Of a stretch of DNA of 64,000 bases, positions 27,468-41,274 are shown piece after piece. The notes under the pieces are model-generated. The model was not told the DNA's origin, searched no databases, and worked only from the letters and a program-made list of their open reading frames with translations. Numbering within the stretch: the stretch's first letter is position 1; each line of letters opens with the position of its first letter. The stretch comes from Bacillus sp. FJAT-29814 (GTDB lineage: Bacteria > Bacillota > Bacilli > Bacillales > Cytobacillaceae): NCBI RefSeq assembly GCF_001510715.1, contig NZ_LMTJ01000003.1:13143-77142 (forward strand). The letters run 5' to 3'. Both the position numbers and the translations under genes were made by a program.

Positions 27468-27722
27468 TCAGATTTCTTCCAAAGGCCTCTTAAGTTCGGT
27501 AACAATTTTATATGTAATTTCAAAAGTTGGGAGTGTTTTTCGTTTGATAATAAAAATCAATGTTGTATACGTAACACCTATCGTTTTTGCAAATTTTCCT
27601 TGTGTATACGAACAATCTTTAAGTTTTTCCTCTACAAAAATTTTGTTCAATCGGTCTGTTCGTATTCCATGACTTCGATTTACTGAAATAGGGCTTGACG
27701 ACGAACTTAAAAGCGGATGCAT
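27468..27722 (-). CDS. Possible small XRE-type HTH protein
   Basis: An 84-residue frame. The C-terminal 60 residues read DCSYTQGKFAKTIGVTYTTL, then RKTLPTFEITYKIVTELKRP, which has the spacing of a Cro/C1 helix-turn-helix, and it ends just inside the last helix, so it may be truncated. The N-terminal 20 residues (serine-rich) look unlike this family and no good ribosome site precedes the ATG, so the start may be wrong or the gene degraded. Confidence 0.45.
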   Translation of the reverse strand: MHPLLSSSSSPISVNRSHGIRTDRLNKIFVEEKLKDCSYTQGKFAKTIGVTYTTLIFIIKRKTLPTFEITYKIVTELKRPLEEI

Positions 27723-29090
27723 GCATTCATTTATTTTTATTCGCTACTACAATCGCATGGTTTTCGAAAATCCGAAGCTCAGTTAAAGCCCACGTTTGAA
27801 ATGGATTTAGAGCTCTCTAGATTGAGGGTTATCATGCGATAGTTATTGCCAGGTCCGACGGGCGCAGGCAAAACTCGTTCTTTATTAAAGCTTACCTCCT
27901 ATCAGCGTGCGGTTACAGCAGTTTGATAATTCATTATTTAACCAGGCGATACTCGAGAATATATGGCCGCCACTTGCAGGATGCCGCTTCAATGTTGACT
28001 GGAAACATCTTAAACATTTATTTAATGTACCAATTAATAAATACGATTTACTAGGAGGTGAGGGTACATAGTTAAAATTATTTCGTAAAATAAGGTGGCT
28101 AACATTTGACCAAACGGTTCGGAAAAACAGACCCTGTGATATCGTCGATTTTGGAACAACATGGGTAAAACCAAAAGAAATATTAGGTCTAACCTTTCCC
28201 GTAAATCAGGATAAAAGATGATTCAAAAACTCAATGGTTGAGACGTTTGGTGTATAAATATGGCTGGAATGACAAAACACCTCATGACACATAAAACGGA
28301 AAATACAATGTTGAAACAAGAGGGAACCATCGAACCTACCTTTCTAATGAATTAAATATTCCACAAATCCAAGCATTCTTTACAATAATGTTCCCTTTTA
28401 AGGATATACCAGAAGAAATTAAATAACAGGTAGATTATTACTGGTTGAAAGAAGCAGAATATGAAGAAGAAGCCTGTAAAATAAATGACTGGTTAAGGCT
28501 GAAAGGAATACGTCGCATTGGCTATACGGAGGAGGTTACTTATAATAGATTTTGTGGATTAGCGGATGGGATGCTCGGAAAACGAGAAGAAACCTTGTTG
28601 TCCCTTACACTGGAACTAAATTTTCTTCCAGAAGGAATAATAGAATGATTTAGCTTTCCTTTTTGACGTTCAACGAACAACAGCTATTTCGACATTTTAC
28701 TGTGACTCCAAATAGAACTAACTTCTTTTTCTCTTCGGCTCTTAAATCCTGGAAACCCTGTTTTTCCTTAGGTTCGTAAAATTCATAATTCCAGCAGGTT
28801 GAATTATGTCTTGCATTCTCATCTTTCCGTAAGTCCGTAATTTAAACATCTACAAACGGAAAGTTAGTGCCTATAAAAACTTTTAACGAAAAGACCGCTT
28901 GCCGATTAAATAGGTAGAGTCCGCCTATATTATATTAGGTTTCTAATCAGCCGTGCTGTTGTTTGTCAAGAAAGCATATATACTTAGACTAATAATAAGC
29001 CGACTACAGAAAAATATAAAGAAATATGGCGATAGTGGATTAAACACAGTATTTGGAAAGTTTTTCGGATTGATTTTTTTGGAGGTTATT
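27723..29090. other. 1.4-kb stretch with decayed coding sequence
   Basis: At 28070-28220 a frame reads VDFGTTWVKPKEILGLTFPV, and at 28436-28647 another reads EACKINDWLRLKGIRRIGYT and LADGMLGKREETLLSLTLEL, ending at TGA. They may belong to one broken gene on the plus strand that I cannot identify. Stops and frame changes abound. No intact gene is seen. Confidence 0.4.
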
Positions 29091-29269
29091 ATGAATGATT
29101 TATTAGAGGCGAAGTTAACAATGGCTCGTGTTAAGGTGAAGTTTCTAGACCTTGCTGGCGAACTGATTGCTGACAAAGGTTCCACAAAAGACGCATAATT
29201 AAGCGCATGATTGGCATTGTGGAATATATTGAGGAACATACGATGAAGGAAATAAAGGAAACATTATAG
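29091..29269 (+). pseudogene. Frameshifted small island gene (paralogue of about 20605-20800)
   Basis: ATG 29091 follows a strong GGAGG site. Frame 1 reads ARVKVKFLDLAGELIADKGS and stops at 29198; the neighbouring frame continues IIKRMIGIVEYIEEHTMKEI to TAG 29269. The joined product of about 58 residues matches the relic at about 20605-20800 in LELAGEL(V/I)AD and in the I-V-x-YIE-x segment. Both copies are frameshifted at the join of the two halves. Confidence 0.55.
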
Positions 29270-29485
29270 GCGATAATAAAGAGAAGCTCTGACGTCATGT
29301 GCCGGGGTCTTTTTCTTTTTTTTAGTTAATTCAAATTCGTACACGTACGAAAGTAGAAGGACGGTCCTTTTGGGAACGCTAGAAGGTTTCAGTCGGATGA
29401 CTTGAAGGTAAACAATCCGCCAATTAAACGCAATAAAAACGCGCAATAAAAACGCCAGCCCGTAAAGCTGGCGTAAAATTTATCG

Positions 29486-30433
29486 TTATTTAAATACGTA
29501 ATTTAGCGGTGAGTGTGTATTGTGCTGATTCTGTATGTCCATATTCGTCATCTGCACGTAACGGCGTACCATATTCATATGGGAGTGTCCGAGAATACGT
29601 TGCAAGCTAAACGGGTCGCCACCGTTAAGGATATAAAATAGTGCGCCGGTATGACGGAGTGTGTGCGGGCTGACTCGCTTGTTTGTTATCTTCGCTATTT
29701 GGCCGCAAACTCGTAAGTTATCTCTTACAGTGGATTCGCCAATTTTTTCTCCCTCATACGATAAAAATACGTAGTCATTGCTGAAAGCTTCCGTTTCTTT
29801 CAAGTACTGGCTTAATAGTTTAGCTGTGCGCGTTGAAATTGGCACGATACGACCGATGCGCGTCTTTGTATCCGCAGCTTCCAATCGTATCGACATCGTT
29901 TTAAAGTCTATATTTTGACGCTTCATATCTACGAGCTCACTAACGCGAACCATCGTATCGAGCAATATAAGCAATATTACCTTTGTCCGAAAACCGACGT
30001 AAGTATCATCGTCAATAGCTCCAATTAGCCTGCGATACTCTTCAACGGTAAGCGCTTCAACGACGTCTATTGGTGCCTTAATCGGCTTGAAGCGCTTATG
30101 TATTGCCTCATTGATCCACATTTTATCTTCGAAACAATATCGAAGGAATGCACGCATTGTTCTAATGCGAATATTAACGGTCATGGGTGAATAATCCATT
30201 TCCTCGACCATGTATGTTATCCAGCCCATAAATAACTCAGTCGTCATTTCTTCAGCGGATAACTCAGCATTCATATAATCCTTAAAATAGCCGAAATTTT
30301 GATAATGGCCTTCTATCGTTCTTTTCGCCAAACCTTCGCCCTTTTTTATTAGCATAAATTCTTCGAACATTTCCGACATGGTGAGCGAAACTTCAGTCGA
30401 TACATGCTTTGTTCTTCGTATACCTTTTCGCAT
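29486..30433 (-). CDS. Tyrosine recombinase/integrase
   Basis: About 315 residues from ATG 30433 (MRKGIRRTKHVS), preceded by GGAAGGGG; the open frame reaches 30598, but those first 55 residues do not look like an integrase. The N-terminal SAM-like core-binding domain (about 20-110) is followed by the catalytic domain: Arg in TMVRVSELVD, HTLRHTG (H-x-x-R), GHSH and the nucleophilic Tyr in RRYVQM. All are present, so the enzyme is probably active. It lies directly downstream of the selenocysteine tRNA and on the same strand, the classic arrangement of an element that inserted at a tRNA 3' end. The short gap to the tRNA should contain the attachment site. Confidence 0.9.
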   Translation of the reverse strand: MRKGIRRTKHVSTEVSLTMSEMFEEFMLIKKGEGLAKRTIEGHYQNFGYFKDYMNAELSAEEMTTELFMGWITYMVEEMDYSPMTVNIRIRTMRAFLRYCFEDKMWINEAIHKRFKPIKAPIDVVEALTVEEYRRLIGAIDDDTYVGFRTKVILLILLDTMVRVSELVDMKRQNIDFKTMSIRLEAADTKTRIGRIVPISTRTAKLLSQYLKETEAFSNDYVFLSYEGEKIGESTVRDNLRVCGQIAKITNKRVSPHTLRHTGALFYILNGGDPFSLQRILGHSHMNMVRRYVQMTNMDIQNQHNTHSPLNYVFK

Positions 30434-30642
30434 AAATAAAAAAACCCCTTCCACAGTCAAAATAAGTGTAAGAGGACGAATGTTTAACCTATACAGTTTC
30501 GAGCAACTATCAAGACAGTCTTTACGATCAGTCGTTAACAGTTTTTCGTTAAACTGGTCGAAAACTGTGTATGTAAACGGCTCAATCAACGCCACCAATC
30601 ACCGAGTCAATCATTAGATTAACAGCGGTATAGAGCGTTTTT

Positions 30643-30739
30643 TGGCGGGACCGCCTGGGAATCGAACCCAGCAGACCTGGCACGCAGGTCTCGTGCAGTT
30701 TTGAAGACTGAGGAGGACACCAGTACCCCACTCGGCCCC
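30643..30739 (-). tRNA. selC: tRNA-Sec (anticodon UCA)
   Basis: A 97-nt minus-strand tRNA. The acceptor 5' strand GGGGCCG pairs with CGGTCCC, followed by G and an encoded CCA. The anticodon stem CAGT/ACTG holds the loop CTTCAAA with anticodon TCA (plus 30702-30704). The long variable arm pairs AGACCTG with CAGGTCT, and the T arm is CTGGG-TTCGATT-CCCAG. Long acceptor, long variable arm and UCA anticodon together mark selenocysteine tRNA, which reads UGA with SelB. It is the insertion target of the adjacent integrase. Confidence 0.93.
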
Positions 30740-30823
30740 ATCTAATGAATGTACTACTATATTACAATGGATTATAGTAGTAAATCAACAATTCGACTCT
30801 AATTGTCATTTTTTCGACAATTT

Positions 30824-30870
30824 TTGAAAAAAGGAGAATACATTATGGTTGTATTCTCCTTTTTCAAAAG
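30824..30870. terminator. Bidirectional terminator
   Basis: AAAAAAGGAGAATACA pairs with TGTATTCTCCTTTTT around a short loop, with A and T runs on both sides. Confidence 0.75.
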
Positions 30871-30944
30871 ATTATCTAACATCCAATTTGGCCACAATGG
30901 CGACCGGCACTTGGAGGAATGCCTGAATGTGACAGATGAAATAT

Positions 30945-31117
30945 TTTAGTAAAAAATCTGTTGTGAACCATTCTTTCACTTACAAAAATTCTCATATTTT
31001 ACTTAACATATAAACTCTAGTAAAACTAGTTAGGTTTGATATACCAGTGTTTAGACCAAATTATTCCAACGAAAAATTTTAGTAAAAATAGAAATAAAAC
31101 CGTTTACATTTAGTAAA
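30945..31117. promoter_or_regulatory. Four TTTAGTAAA-type sites, candidate LacI-family operators
   Basis: TTTAGTAAA, an odd palindrome (TTTA-N-TAAA), occurs exactly at 30945-30953, 31078-31086 and 31109-31117, with a variant TCTAGTAAAAC at 31016-31026. The last copy lies inside the promoter spacer, where a bound repressor would block RNA polymerase. The LacI-type regulator encoded at 40140 is the likely ligand. Confidence 0.65.
31095..31108 (-). promoter_or_regulatory. Candidate cre site (CcpA) over the -35 box
   Basis: The minus strand reads TGTAAACGGTTTTA, matching the Bacillus cre consensus TGWAANCGNTNWCA at 13 of 14 positions. It overlaps the -35 element, so glucose would repress the operon. 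Confidence 0.6.
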
Positions 31118-31131
31118 AACCAGAATATAAT
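31103..31131 (+). promoter_or_regulatory. Sigma-A promoter of the sugar operon
   Basis: TTTACA (31103-31108) and TATAAT (31126-31131) with a 17-base spacer, about 30 bases before the start codon of the binding protein gene. Confidence 0.8.
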
Positions 31132-31160
31132 CAAGTTGTCATACTAAAAGGAGGATTTCT

Positions 31161-32396
31161 ATGAAGCTAGTAAAATCAATATTATCTTTATTCATTGCAA
31201 CAGTATTTCTTTTAGCTGGCTGCAGTTCATCGTCCAGCAAAAACGATGGCGATAAAACGGCAGATGGCAAAGTCAAAGTTCGCTTTGCTACATGGGATGT
31301 TGGAGACGATGTTAAATTACAGCAAAATTTGATTGATAAGTTTAATAAGTCTCATGAAAATATTGAAGTTGTTTTAGAAGCATACGGAAGTGATTATGAT
31401 ACGAAGATCACCGCCGGTATGGGTGAGAAAGATGCACCAGACGTCATGTATATGTGGAACTACCCACAATATAAAGATGCACTGGAACCTCTTGATTCTT
31501 ACATTGAAAAAGAGGGTGCAGACTACAAAGGCAATTTCTATGAAACGCTTTGGAACTACAATTCAGCTGATGGAAAAATCCTCGGCTTGCCAGTTGGATA
31601 CACAACTCACGTGGTTTATTATAACAAAGCTCTTTTTGATAAAGCTGGAGTGGAATATCCAAAAGCGGGCTGGACTTGGGAAGATTTACAAACAACAGCT
31701 AAAAAGCTGACCAACAAAGAAACGAAAGTAACAGGATTCGCTTTCTCAGGCAAGCCAGATCCATATGATTTTGAAATGTACCTATGGGGCAACAACGCTA
31801 CCTATGCCGATAAGAATGGAAAACTAAAAGGCAACCTGGATTCCAAGAAATCAGTTGAAGTATTTGAGATGTTCCAGAACATGGCGAAAGATGGCATCGC
31901 CATTACAACTGAAGGCTCGGGAGATACTGAAATGAAATCCGGCAAGGTAGCCATGTTTGTTTATGGCGCATGGGGATTAAACCCATTAAAAGATGCAGGC
32001 ATTGATTATGGTGTAGTGGAATTGCCGACGTTTAAAGATGGAAAAAGCGTAAGCATTTTAAGCTCTTCAGGTATTTCGGTTTCGAAGGATTCCAAACACA
32101 AACAAGAAGCATTTGAGTTTATTAAATTCTGGACCAATGAAGAAGCGAATAAAGCGAGAATCGATTTCGAGCTTCCGGTTCTTAAATCTGTAGTAGAAAG
32201 CGAAAAGCTTGAGCAAGATGAAAAAAGAAGCGTGTTCTATTCCATGCTCGAAAAGAGTAATGGCTACACTCCAGCTTCCTTCATCGTTGATGACTGGAGC
32301 CAAGTGTCAGAAAATCTAAATCTTGCATTTGAACAAATCTTTAACCCAAGCACCAGAATGGAGCCAAAAAAAGTATTAAGCAGTGTTGTGGAGTAA
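31161..32396 (+). CDS. Sugar ABC transporter substrate-binding lipoprotein
   Basis: A 411-residue extracellular lipoprotein of the family 1 (MalE/MsmE-like) binding proteins. The signal peptide ends in the lipobox LLAGC (Cys21), after which a Ser-rich linker leads into VKVRFATWDVGDDVKLQQNL, typical of sugar-binding proteins; DAPDVMYMWNYPQ and MKSGKVAMFVYGAWG are further family patterns. AAAGGAGG precedes the ATG. It is the first gene of an operon with two permeases, a beta-galactosidase and a second glycosidase, so a galactoside or galactose-containing oligosaccharide is the probable cargo. No ATPase gene is present; a shared MsmX-type ATPase elsewhere is likely. A hairpin after it probably keeps its level above that of the permeases. 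Confidence 0.92.
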   Translation: MKLVKSILSLFIATVFLLAGCSSSSSKNDGDKTADGKVKVRFATWDVGDDVKLQQNLIDKFNKSHENIEVVLEAYGSDYDTKITAGMGEKDAPDVMYMWNYPQYKDALEPLDSYIEKEGADYKGNFYETLWNYNSADGKILGLPVGYTTHVVYYNKALFDKAGVEYPKAGWTWEDLQTTAKKLTNKETKVTGFAFSGKPDPYDFEMYLWGNNATYADKNGKLKGNLDSKKSVEVFEMFQNMAKDGIAITTEGSGDTEMKSGKVAMFVYGAWGLNPLKDAGIDYGVVELPTFKDGKSVSILSSSGISVSKDSKHKQEAFEFIKFWTNEEANKARIDFELPVLKSVVESEKLEQDEKRSVFYSMLEKSNGYTPASFIVDDWSQVSENLNLAFEQIFNPSTRMEPKKVLSSVVE

Positions 32397-32409
32397 ATCG
32401 TTAGTACGT

Positions 32410-32458
32410 CTTCAGGGTAAGCACTTCACATGAAAAGGTGGGTGCTTTCCCATTTTTA
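32410..32458 (+). terminator. Partial (read-through) terminator after the binding protein gene
   Basis: GGGTAAGCAC-TT-CAC pairs with GTG-G-GTGCTTTCCC followed by ATTTTTAG. Its place inside the operon suggests that it trims expression of downstream genes. Confidence 0.65.
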
Positions 32459-32596
32459 GCTAATAAGAAATAAAAAAATTTTAATAAATTTTTTTATTTC
32501 TTATGTCGCATAAATTCAACTACGCCTCTGTCTTCGTCCTAACGGACTCGCCAGTCGGCAAGTTTACATTTATTCTGAAATTTAAGGGGTCATCTT

Positions 32597-33522
32597 ATGT
32601 TTAGTAAATCGAAAGCGAATAGCTATCAGCTGGTAAGTAGGAAGGTACCCTATTTATTTATATTACCGTGGATCATTGGGTTCTTGGTGTTTACCTTGGG
32701 ACCATTGGCTTTTTCTCTAGTCATGAGCTTTTTTGATTGGCCCATTACAAGTGCCCCGACCTTTATTGGGATTGACAACTATAAAAATATGTTTAGTAAC
32801 GATCCGCAATTTTATAAATCCCTAGGCATCACCTTAAAATTTGCCGCTATTTTTGTTCCGTTAAATTTAGTTATCGCCTTAGTTCTTGCCCTGCTTATTA
32901 CGCAGCCTGTTAAAGGAATGAAATTCTTTCGTACGATTTTCTATTTGCCGGCCGTTGTTTCCGGTGTGGCGATTTCAATTATTTGGGGCTGGATTTTCAA
33001 CTCTGAATACGGAATTTTAAACTATGTTTTATCCTTGATTGGGGTAGAAGGGCCAAGGTGGCTGATTGATCCAAAGTGGGCTATTGTCACAATCGTCATC
33101 GCAAGTGCCTGGGGAGTAGGAACGATGATGCTCATATTCTACACCGATATTAAAGGAATTCCCGCTGAATTATATGAAGCGGCTGCGATTGATGGTGCAA
33201 GCCCGCTAAGGCAATTCATCAGCATCACTATCCCTGTGATCACGCCAACGATTCTTTTCAACGTCATAACATCTGTGATTGCAGCCTTACAGCAGTTGAC
33301 TTTGGTTCTCCTGCTAACCGGCGGAGGTCCCTTGAAGTCAACTTATTTCTACGGTCTATATGTATTTAATAACGCGTTTAAGCACCATCACTTAGGATAT
33401 GCAAGTGCAAACGCATGGTTCATGTTTATCATTATTTTAGTTTTAACCATGTTAATCTTTAAATCATCATCCACGTGGGTGTTTTACGAAAATGAAGTGA
33501 AAAAAGAAGGGAAGAAGAAAAA

Positions 33523-33526
<4 letters not shown>
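32597..33526 (+). CDS. Sugar ABC transporter permease (MalF type)
   Basis: A 309-residue inner-membrane permease with six hydrophobic segments. LFILPWIIGFLVFTLGPLAF marks the start of MalF/UgpA-type subunits, and the cytoplasmic EAA loop reads YEAAAIDGASPLRQFISITI, where the ATPase docks. The last four bases overlap the next permease gene (ATGA). AAGGGG precedes the ATG. It pairs with the next gene to form the channel through which the sugar delivered by the lipoprotein enters. Confidence 0.93.
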
Positions 33527-37455
<3,929 letters not shown>

Positions 37456-37502
37456 CAGTAAGCAGGGGAAACCCTGCTTATGATTTCAAAGGAGAAAAAA
37501 AT

Positions 37503-39167
37503 ATGAAACTTGATATTAGAGAAATTCCTTTTTCCAGATTTGGTTCGTATTTTTGTGTGTCACAGGAGAAGGATTCTGAGGAAATTTATATCCGCGACGT
37601 TCACGGCGGGGATGACGCCCCATCAAAGTTGTTTAAATTGAATTTGTTACAGGAAGGCGTTGAAAAGGCGTTTGAGATTTTCGCAACGGAAACTTCTTTG
37701 CGCTTCCAGTTAATCGACAACGAAGAGAAATATGCGGAAATCATTATTCCTGAGGAGGATGAACTTCATATTCATACAAGCGGAGTGGAGGTTCGTTTGC
37801 AGGCGAGTAAAGTGAAGTACGATACTTTACATGAATATGAGGACGGGATGTACGAATACCACATTTATCCGAAGGAATTAAAGCTGATGATCAGCAGGCT
37901 GTCGGGCGAGATAAAGGTTGAGGCGCCTTGGAATGTGATCGGAAATGATTTTATTGACATCCGGATGAAAAATGGCCATTTTGTCATTGAAAGCTATCGT
38001 ACTGTCTATAAACAAAAGCCATATGCAAGCTTTGAAGCAGGGAAGGAAAAGGTTGAACAGCTTTATCATGAATGGAAAGAAAACGTTGCGAAGTCCAGCG
38101 AGTTTTATCAGTCTTCAATTGACCGTGCTGCCTATATTACATGGTCAAGTGTGGTTCACCCTCATGGCCACCTTAAAGATTATGCGATGTATATGTCTAA
38201 GCTTTGGATGTACAATATTTGGTCATGGGATAACTGTTTTAATGCGCTGCATTTAGGTGAAAAGTATCCGGAGCTTGCTTATTCTCAGTTAAAAATCTTT
38301 CTCGATACCCAGGACGAATCCGGAACATATCCTGATTTTGTCAATGATAAATTTGTATCTTATAACTGCATTAAACCGCCGATTTTTACGTATGTATATG
38401 AAAAGCTGATGGAGCGGAACGACTATTTTAAAGATGAACATCGGCTGCGGGAGATTTACCAGTCTACAAAGAAAGTGGTCGAATATTATCATTCATATAG
38501 AACCTATGAAGGAAGACTTCCGCATTACAAGCATGGAAATGATTCAGGCTGGGATAATGCTTCATTGTTCCATCAAGGAATGCCGGTCGAAGCCCCCGAT
38601 TTGGCCAGCTTTTTAATCAGAACGTATGATTGTCTGTCTCGGTTTGCCGAGATGCTTGGAGAAGAGGCAGAAGGGAAGCGATTTACGGAAAAGGCGGATG
38701 CTCTATTTGCGTTGCTGATGGAGCGGCTTCATGATGAGAATGGATTCTTTGGACGGGTTGGAAGGAATGCCGAAAAGATTAACATCCGTTCTAGTTTGAT
38801 CTTGCGATTGCCTGTTTTAATTGGATATCGTTTGGATAAAGCTGTCATGGATCAGCTTGTTACTGATCTGGCGGAAAACTTTGAAACCCCATATGGTTTG
38901 GCAACCGAAATGCCATCAAGTCCGTTTTACAAAGAAAATGGCTACTGGCTCGGTCCGATTTGGGCGCCGGTTACTTATCTTTTTGTTGATTCTTTGACAA
39001 GTTTTGGCTACAGTGAAATGGGAGAGAGAATTCGCGATAAGTTTATAAATCTTACGCTAGCAGGCGGTATGGCAGAGAATTTTGACCCATTCTCCGGCAA
39101 GGGACTCGTCGATACCTCCTTTACGTGGACATCGAGTGTCTTTCTCGAACTAGTAGAGAAGAAATAG
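37503..39167 (+). CDS. GH63-like glycoside hydrolase (YgjK/trehalase fold)
   Basis: A 554-residue cytoplasmic protein (no signal peptide). The C-terminal two thirds is an (alpha/alpha)6 barrel with patterns of the GH63/MGH1 group: YNIWSWDNCFNALHL, YKHGNDSGWDNASLFHQG, TEMPSSPFYKENGYWLGPIW and GMAENFDPFSGKG. Acidic residues in SWDN, DSGWDN and AENFDP are where the catalytic pair should be. The first 170 residues form a less conserved beta-rich domain. AAAGGAG precedes the ATG. Its place behind lacZ suggests it trims the same imported oligosaccharide; the exact linkage cannot be told from sequence. Confidence 0.8.
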   Translation: MKLDIREIPFSRFGSYFCVSQEKDSEEIYIRDVHGGDDAPSKLFKLNLLQEGVEKAFEIFATETSLRFQLIDNEEKYAEIIIPEEDELHIHTSGVEVRLQASKVKYDTLHEYEDGMYEYHIYPKELKLMISRLSGEIKVEAPWNVIGNDFIDIRMKNGHFVIESYRTVYKQKPYASFEAGKEKVEQLYHEWKENVAKSSEFYQSSIDRAAYITWSSVVHPHGHLKDYAMYMSKLWMYNIWSWDNCFNALHLGEKYPELAYSQLKIFLDTQDESGTYPDFVNDKFVSYNCIKPPIFTYVYEKLMERNDYFKDEHRLREIYQSTKKVVEYYHSYRTYEGRLPHYKHGNDSGWDNASLFHQGMPVEAPDLASFLIRTYDCLSRFAEMLGEEAEGKRFTEKADALFALLMERLHDENGFFGRVGRNAEKINIRSSLILRLPVLIGYRLDKAVMDQLVTDLAENFETPYGLATEMPSSPFYKENGYWLGPIWAPVTYLFVDSLTSFGYSEMGERIRDKFINLTLAGGMAENFDPFSGKGLVDTSFTWTSSVFLELVEKK

Positions 39168-39178
39168 AGGATGATGAA

Positions 39179-40063
39179 ATGCGTAAATACATTGGGGAAA
39201 TAAGTCTTACGATTGTAGCGGTCATTTGGGGAAGCGGATTTGTGGCCAGTGCGGTTTCACTGGAGCATTATACGCCATACCAGATTTTAGCGATCCGGTT
39301 TTTGATAGGGGTACTGCTGTTAAGTGCTGTATTTTTTAAGAAATTTAAACTGATGAAGAAAAGCACGATTATAAAGGGCTCCATTATCGGAATATTTTTA
39401 TACTTGGCATTTGCCCTGCAAACCGTAGGATTACAGTATACAACACCATCAAAAAATGCCTTTCTCACTGCGGTAAATGTGGTGATTGTTCCGTTTATTG
39501 CATTTTTTATTTATAAGCGAAAAATGGATAAGTTTGAGCTTTTTGGAGCGATTCTGGCGATTACAGGTGTCGGTGTCATCTCGTTAAAGCTTACGGCTGA
39601 AGTGAATTTCGGGGACCTGCTTACCTTGTTGTGTGCGGTGGGATTTGCATTCCATATTTTCTACACTGCACAGTTTGTAAAAGACGAAGATCCGGTTCTT
39701 TTGACTATTGTTCAAATGGCGGTCGCAGCGATTTTAGGAATGATTGTCGTCTTTTTCAAAGGGGAAACAAGCTTTTCGATGAATGTCGAAGGGGTTTCCA
39801 ATGTGATCTATTTGGGTGTTTTCTCGACAACGATTGCGTTTTTGCTGCAGACGTTTGCGCAAAAATTTACAACCGAAACAAATGCAGCCATCATTTTATC
39901 GACCGAAGCCTTATGGGGTATGGTATTCTCCATTATCCTGTTAAGCGAGGTTATTACCTTGAAAATGATCATTGGAGCACTCCTGATTCTTTGCGCTATT
40001 ATCATTTCCGAAACGAAGCTAAACTTTTTCAAAAAAGAAACGATTGAGGAACCAGTTTCGTAA
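39179..40063 (+). CDS. EamA/DMT-family transporter
   Basis: About 294 residues from ATG 39179 with ten membrane helices in two EamA repeats. Family patterns are VIWGSGFVASAVSLEHYTPY, RFLIGVLL, LQTVGLQYTTPSKNAFLTAV and, in the second half, TTETNAAIILSTEALWGMVF. Such proteins export metabolites; the substrate is unknown. The start follows AGAGG a few bases after the hydrolase stop codon, so it belongs to the same operon. A role in expelling excess sugar or amino acid is speculation. Confidence 0.88.
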   Translation: MRKYIGEISLTIVAVIWGSGFVASAVSLEHYTPYQILAIRFLIGVLLLSAVFFKKFKLMKKSTIIKGSIIGIFLYLAFALQTVGLQYTTPSKNAFLTAVNVVIVPFIAFFIYKRKMDKFELFGAILAITGVGVISLKLTAEVNFGDLLTLLCAVGFAFHIFYTAQFVKDEDPVLLTIVQMAVAAILGMIVVFFKGETSFSMNVEGVSNVIYLGVFSTTIAFLLQTFAQKFTTETNAAIILSTEALWGMVFSIILLSEVITLKMIIGALLILCAIIISETKLNFFKKETIEEPVS

Positions 40064-40130
40064 ACGATATTATTTCAAATCCACATGTTGATTGGATGAA
40101 ATAATAAGAATTTAAATTAGAGTTAAGTAG

Positions 40131-41138
<1,008 letters not shown>

Positions 41139-41160
41139 TTTCCGTCACCTAAAATATAAA

Positions 41161-41210
41161 TAAGCCAAAAATATGCTTTATTCATTTTGCATATTTTTGG
41201 CTTTTTTTAA
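41161..41210 (+). terminator. Terminator after the LacI-type gene
   Basis: AGCCAAAAATATGC pairs perfectly with GCATATTTTTGGCT across 12 bases and ends in TTTTTTT. It also rules out the upstream frame extension of the next gene. Confidence 0.9.
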
Positions 41211-41274
41211 TGGAAAAAGGATATTCTACCCTATTTCGGAAAAGATAAAGAAAAACTTTCCAAATGGTGCTAAT

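Larger units (their letters stand above)
30740..31160. other. Regulatory region between selC and the sugar operon
   Basis: It holds the bidirectional terminator at 30824-30870, four TTTAGTAAA-type operators and the sugar operon promoter. A 34-codon frame on the minus strand (about 30982-30877) is too short to call a gene. Confidence 0.6.

Noticed and set aside
27842-27890. Frame reading LLPGPTGAGKT, a Walker A-like motif
   Set aside because: The frame stops within about 25 codons, has no start and no further ATPase motifs; chance or an unidentifiable relic.
30877-30982. 34-codon minus-strand frame with GTG start before a terminator
   Set aside because: Too short, no ribosome site and no family resemblance.
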